Part shown: positions 62,830-64,000 of the stretch, piece after piece
Layout: each line of letters begins with the position of its first letter
How positions within the stretch are numbered: the stretch's first letter is position 1
NCBI GenBank assembly: GCA_028335825.1
Contig: JAIOKI010000016.1
Location: forward strand, 62,001-126,000
DNA: 64,000 nucleotides
Source of the DNA: Nosema muscidifuracis
Lineage: Eukaryota; Microsporidia; Nosematidae
Direction: 5' to 3'
Notes under the pieces: generated by a model
Database searches by the model: none
The model's input: the letters and a program-made list of their open reading frames with translations, nothing else
Told to the model about the DNA's origin: nothing
Program-made: the position numbers and the translations under genes

Positions 62830-63483
62830 GATAAGTCAAAAAATACATTCAAAATCACAGCAGATAGTATTTATGAGCTAGAATTAGATGTTAAATACAA
62901 TATTTGTAAAACAGAGATAAAAAGTATAAATTTAAATAGGAATGACGTGATTATTAATTGGCAAAATGAGGCTTTATTTTCAAGCAAACAGAATAAGAAA
63001 ATTACAAATATTGATAAAAAAAAGTCATATGCCTCGCTTTCTTAGATAAATTCAATGTTAAAGAAGAACAATATAAATTTTCTCAAAGTATTGAGAAGTT
63101 AGTTAAAAACCTAAAATTAAGGAAAAGCTAGTTGCAGCTGTTTTTAAGTGTGAATGTCGACTATATAAAATTAGCATCAAAGACTAAGTCCTGTTTCTCA
63201 GAGTAGTAATACAGTAAAATTAAAGAGACAAATAGCATTGTTGAAGAAATTCTAATCTAAAAAATGTAAAATCTTTGAGTAAGAGATAAAAGTAATGAGA
63301 AGGCTAAATAAACAATATCGCTCAAGAAGATTTGCAGAATATAAAATTGCATTACTGAGATACCAAGAGTATGAAATAAAATCAAATAATATAAAAAAGT
63401 TTGTCTTTATTAAATCATTATTCATTCTCTTAAGTTATTCTTTAAGTATTTATTGGTTTTACATCATGTGTGGCATTTCATAA
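62830..63483 (+). pseudogene. Decayed gene of unknown family with a membrane-helix end
   Basis: Coding-like texture on the plus strand is spread over several frames, with a segment containing LELDVKYN and KTEIK and ending in a 62-codon open piece (63295-63483) with one hydrophobic helix. Several breaks are present, so no product is expected. The family is unknown. A KTEIK-containing coding-like piece near 3.3 kb may be related, which would make it a subtelomere-type gene family. Confidence 0.35.
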
Positions 63484-64000
63484 GTAAATTTTATTCACAT
63501 ATTTCTATTTCCAAAAAAAGTTCGTGAACATATGAAAAAAACTTTAATATTCTCGCAGAAAAAAGCGAATTATTAAAAATGCTTTAACAGATTTTAAAAT
63601 AGCAATAACCAAGAGTTTTGAAAATAAAATTGAAGTATTAATACATGTTTTTATATTAAAGTTCAACTATATATATATAGTTGAGACATTCTATATTATA
63701 TAATAAGTTCTAAAAGTAATAATCAGAACCAAAATTCTCAATATAGTAATGCCATCCGTTAATCTTATAATATATAATGTGAACATAGAAATGAAGAAAG
63801 ACAACGCTTATTTAAAAGAATAAGATCGAAAGTGTAAGTTCCAGAGATATTGCTCTTTAAAAATATTCCTAGTATATTTTAATTATTATTATTTTTATAT
63901 AAATAATGAGAACTAAAAAAGAATAAAACAGAGAAAAGAAAACAGCGATATTAAAATAAAAGATCTGTGTTTACCGAAGTAGGTAGAGTACAGCTTACAA
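63484..64000. other. AT-rich right edge
   Basis: No gene is supported. A short palindrome, AACTATATATATATAGTT, lies near 63664-63681. The last 30 bases look faintly like a tRNA D arm but are cut by the window edge. Confidence 0.35.

Noticed and set aside
63965-64000. AGTAGGTAGAGTACAGC, resembling a tRNA D arm at the window edge
   Set aside because: The preceding bases do not form a proper acceptor/D-stem start, and the rest is outside the window; it cannot be supported.

Overview
The window looks like a chromosome segment of a microsporidian in the Nosema/Vairimorpha group. This rests on several things seen in the sequence. It is very AT-rich. It has a short SSU rRNA gene (about 1.24 kb) opening with the microsporidian CACCAGGTTGATTCTGCC signature. 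The 5.8S-like sequence is fused to the LSU with a single spacer. Many conserved genes carry a CCC or GGG block just upstream of the ATG. Most eukaryotic core genes are present in reduced form. From memory the SSU resembles bee-parasite species (apis/ceranae/bombi type); no search was run.

Layout. (1) 1-14 kb is a gene-poor arm. It holds a cysteine-rich membrane-protein family (one copy open, a second interrupted by an in-frame TGA), secreted or membrane proteins of unknown function (one interrupted by an in-frame TAA), an ATG-less coding fragment, two dispersed 5S rRNA genes and long AT-rich deserts. (2) 14-46.4 kb is a conserved core with about 28 genes on both strands, mostly 0.2-0.7 kb apart: chromatin and transcription (Pob3, Spt4, a BET protein, a minimal Spt7-like protein), ribosome and rRNA/tRNA maturation (uS8, uL16, Sdo1/SBDS, Rrs1, Nop10, a Utp12-like protein, Pus10, a TruA/Pus1-type synthase), cell cycle (Wee1-like kinase, Pho80-like cyclin), traffic (ArfGAP, DHHC acyltransferase, V-ATPase subunit d), proteasome alpha 2, a secreted trehalase and a secreted beta-trefoil protein. 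Many intergenic gaps hold their own unrelated tandem array with units of about 26-75 bp. (3) 46.44-52.55 kb is an apparently full-length two-ORF LINE, richer in GC than its host. It lies directly downstream of the LSU and in the same orientation. (4) 52.68-56.52 kb is one rDNA unit on the minus strand (SSU-ITS-LSU). (5) 56.5-64 kb is a desert with an LTR-retrotransposon fossil and other decayed coding sequence; it looks subtelomeric.

The genes do not form operons. Their common theme is ribosome production: H/ACA pseudouridylation, U3/UTP-type processing, 5S RNP/60S assembly and last-step 60S maturation are all represented next to rDNA and 5S genes. The most unusual observations are: a 35-nt block shared between the LINE's ORF2 and the site of its ORF1 start codon; a decayed 5S copy at 45.05 kb; two host genes each broken by one in-frame stop; the locus-specific intergenic minisatellites, several with a spacing near 30-33 bp; and an extremely shortened Spt7-like protein. 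No convincing tRNA gene was found by eye. Short ORFs inside the rRNA genes and opposite the LINE were treated as spurious.
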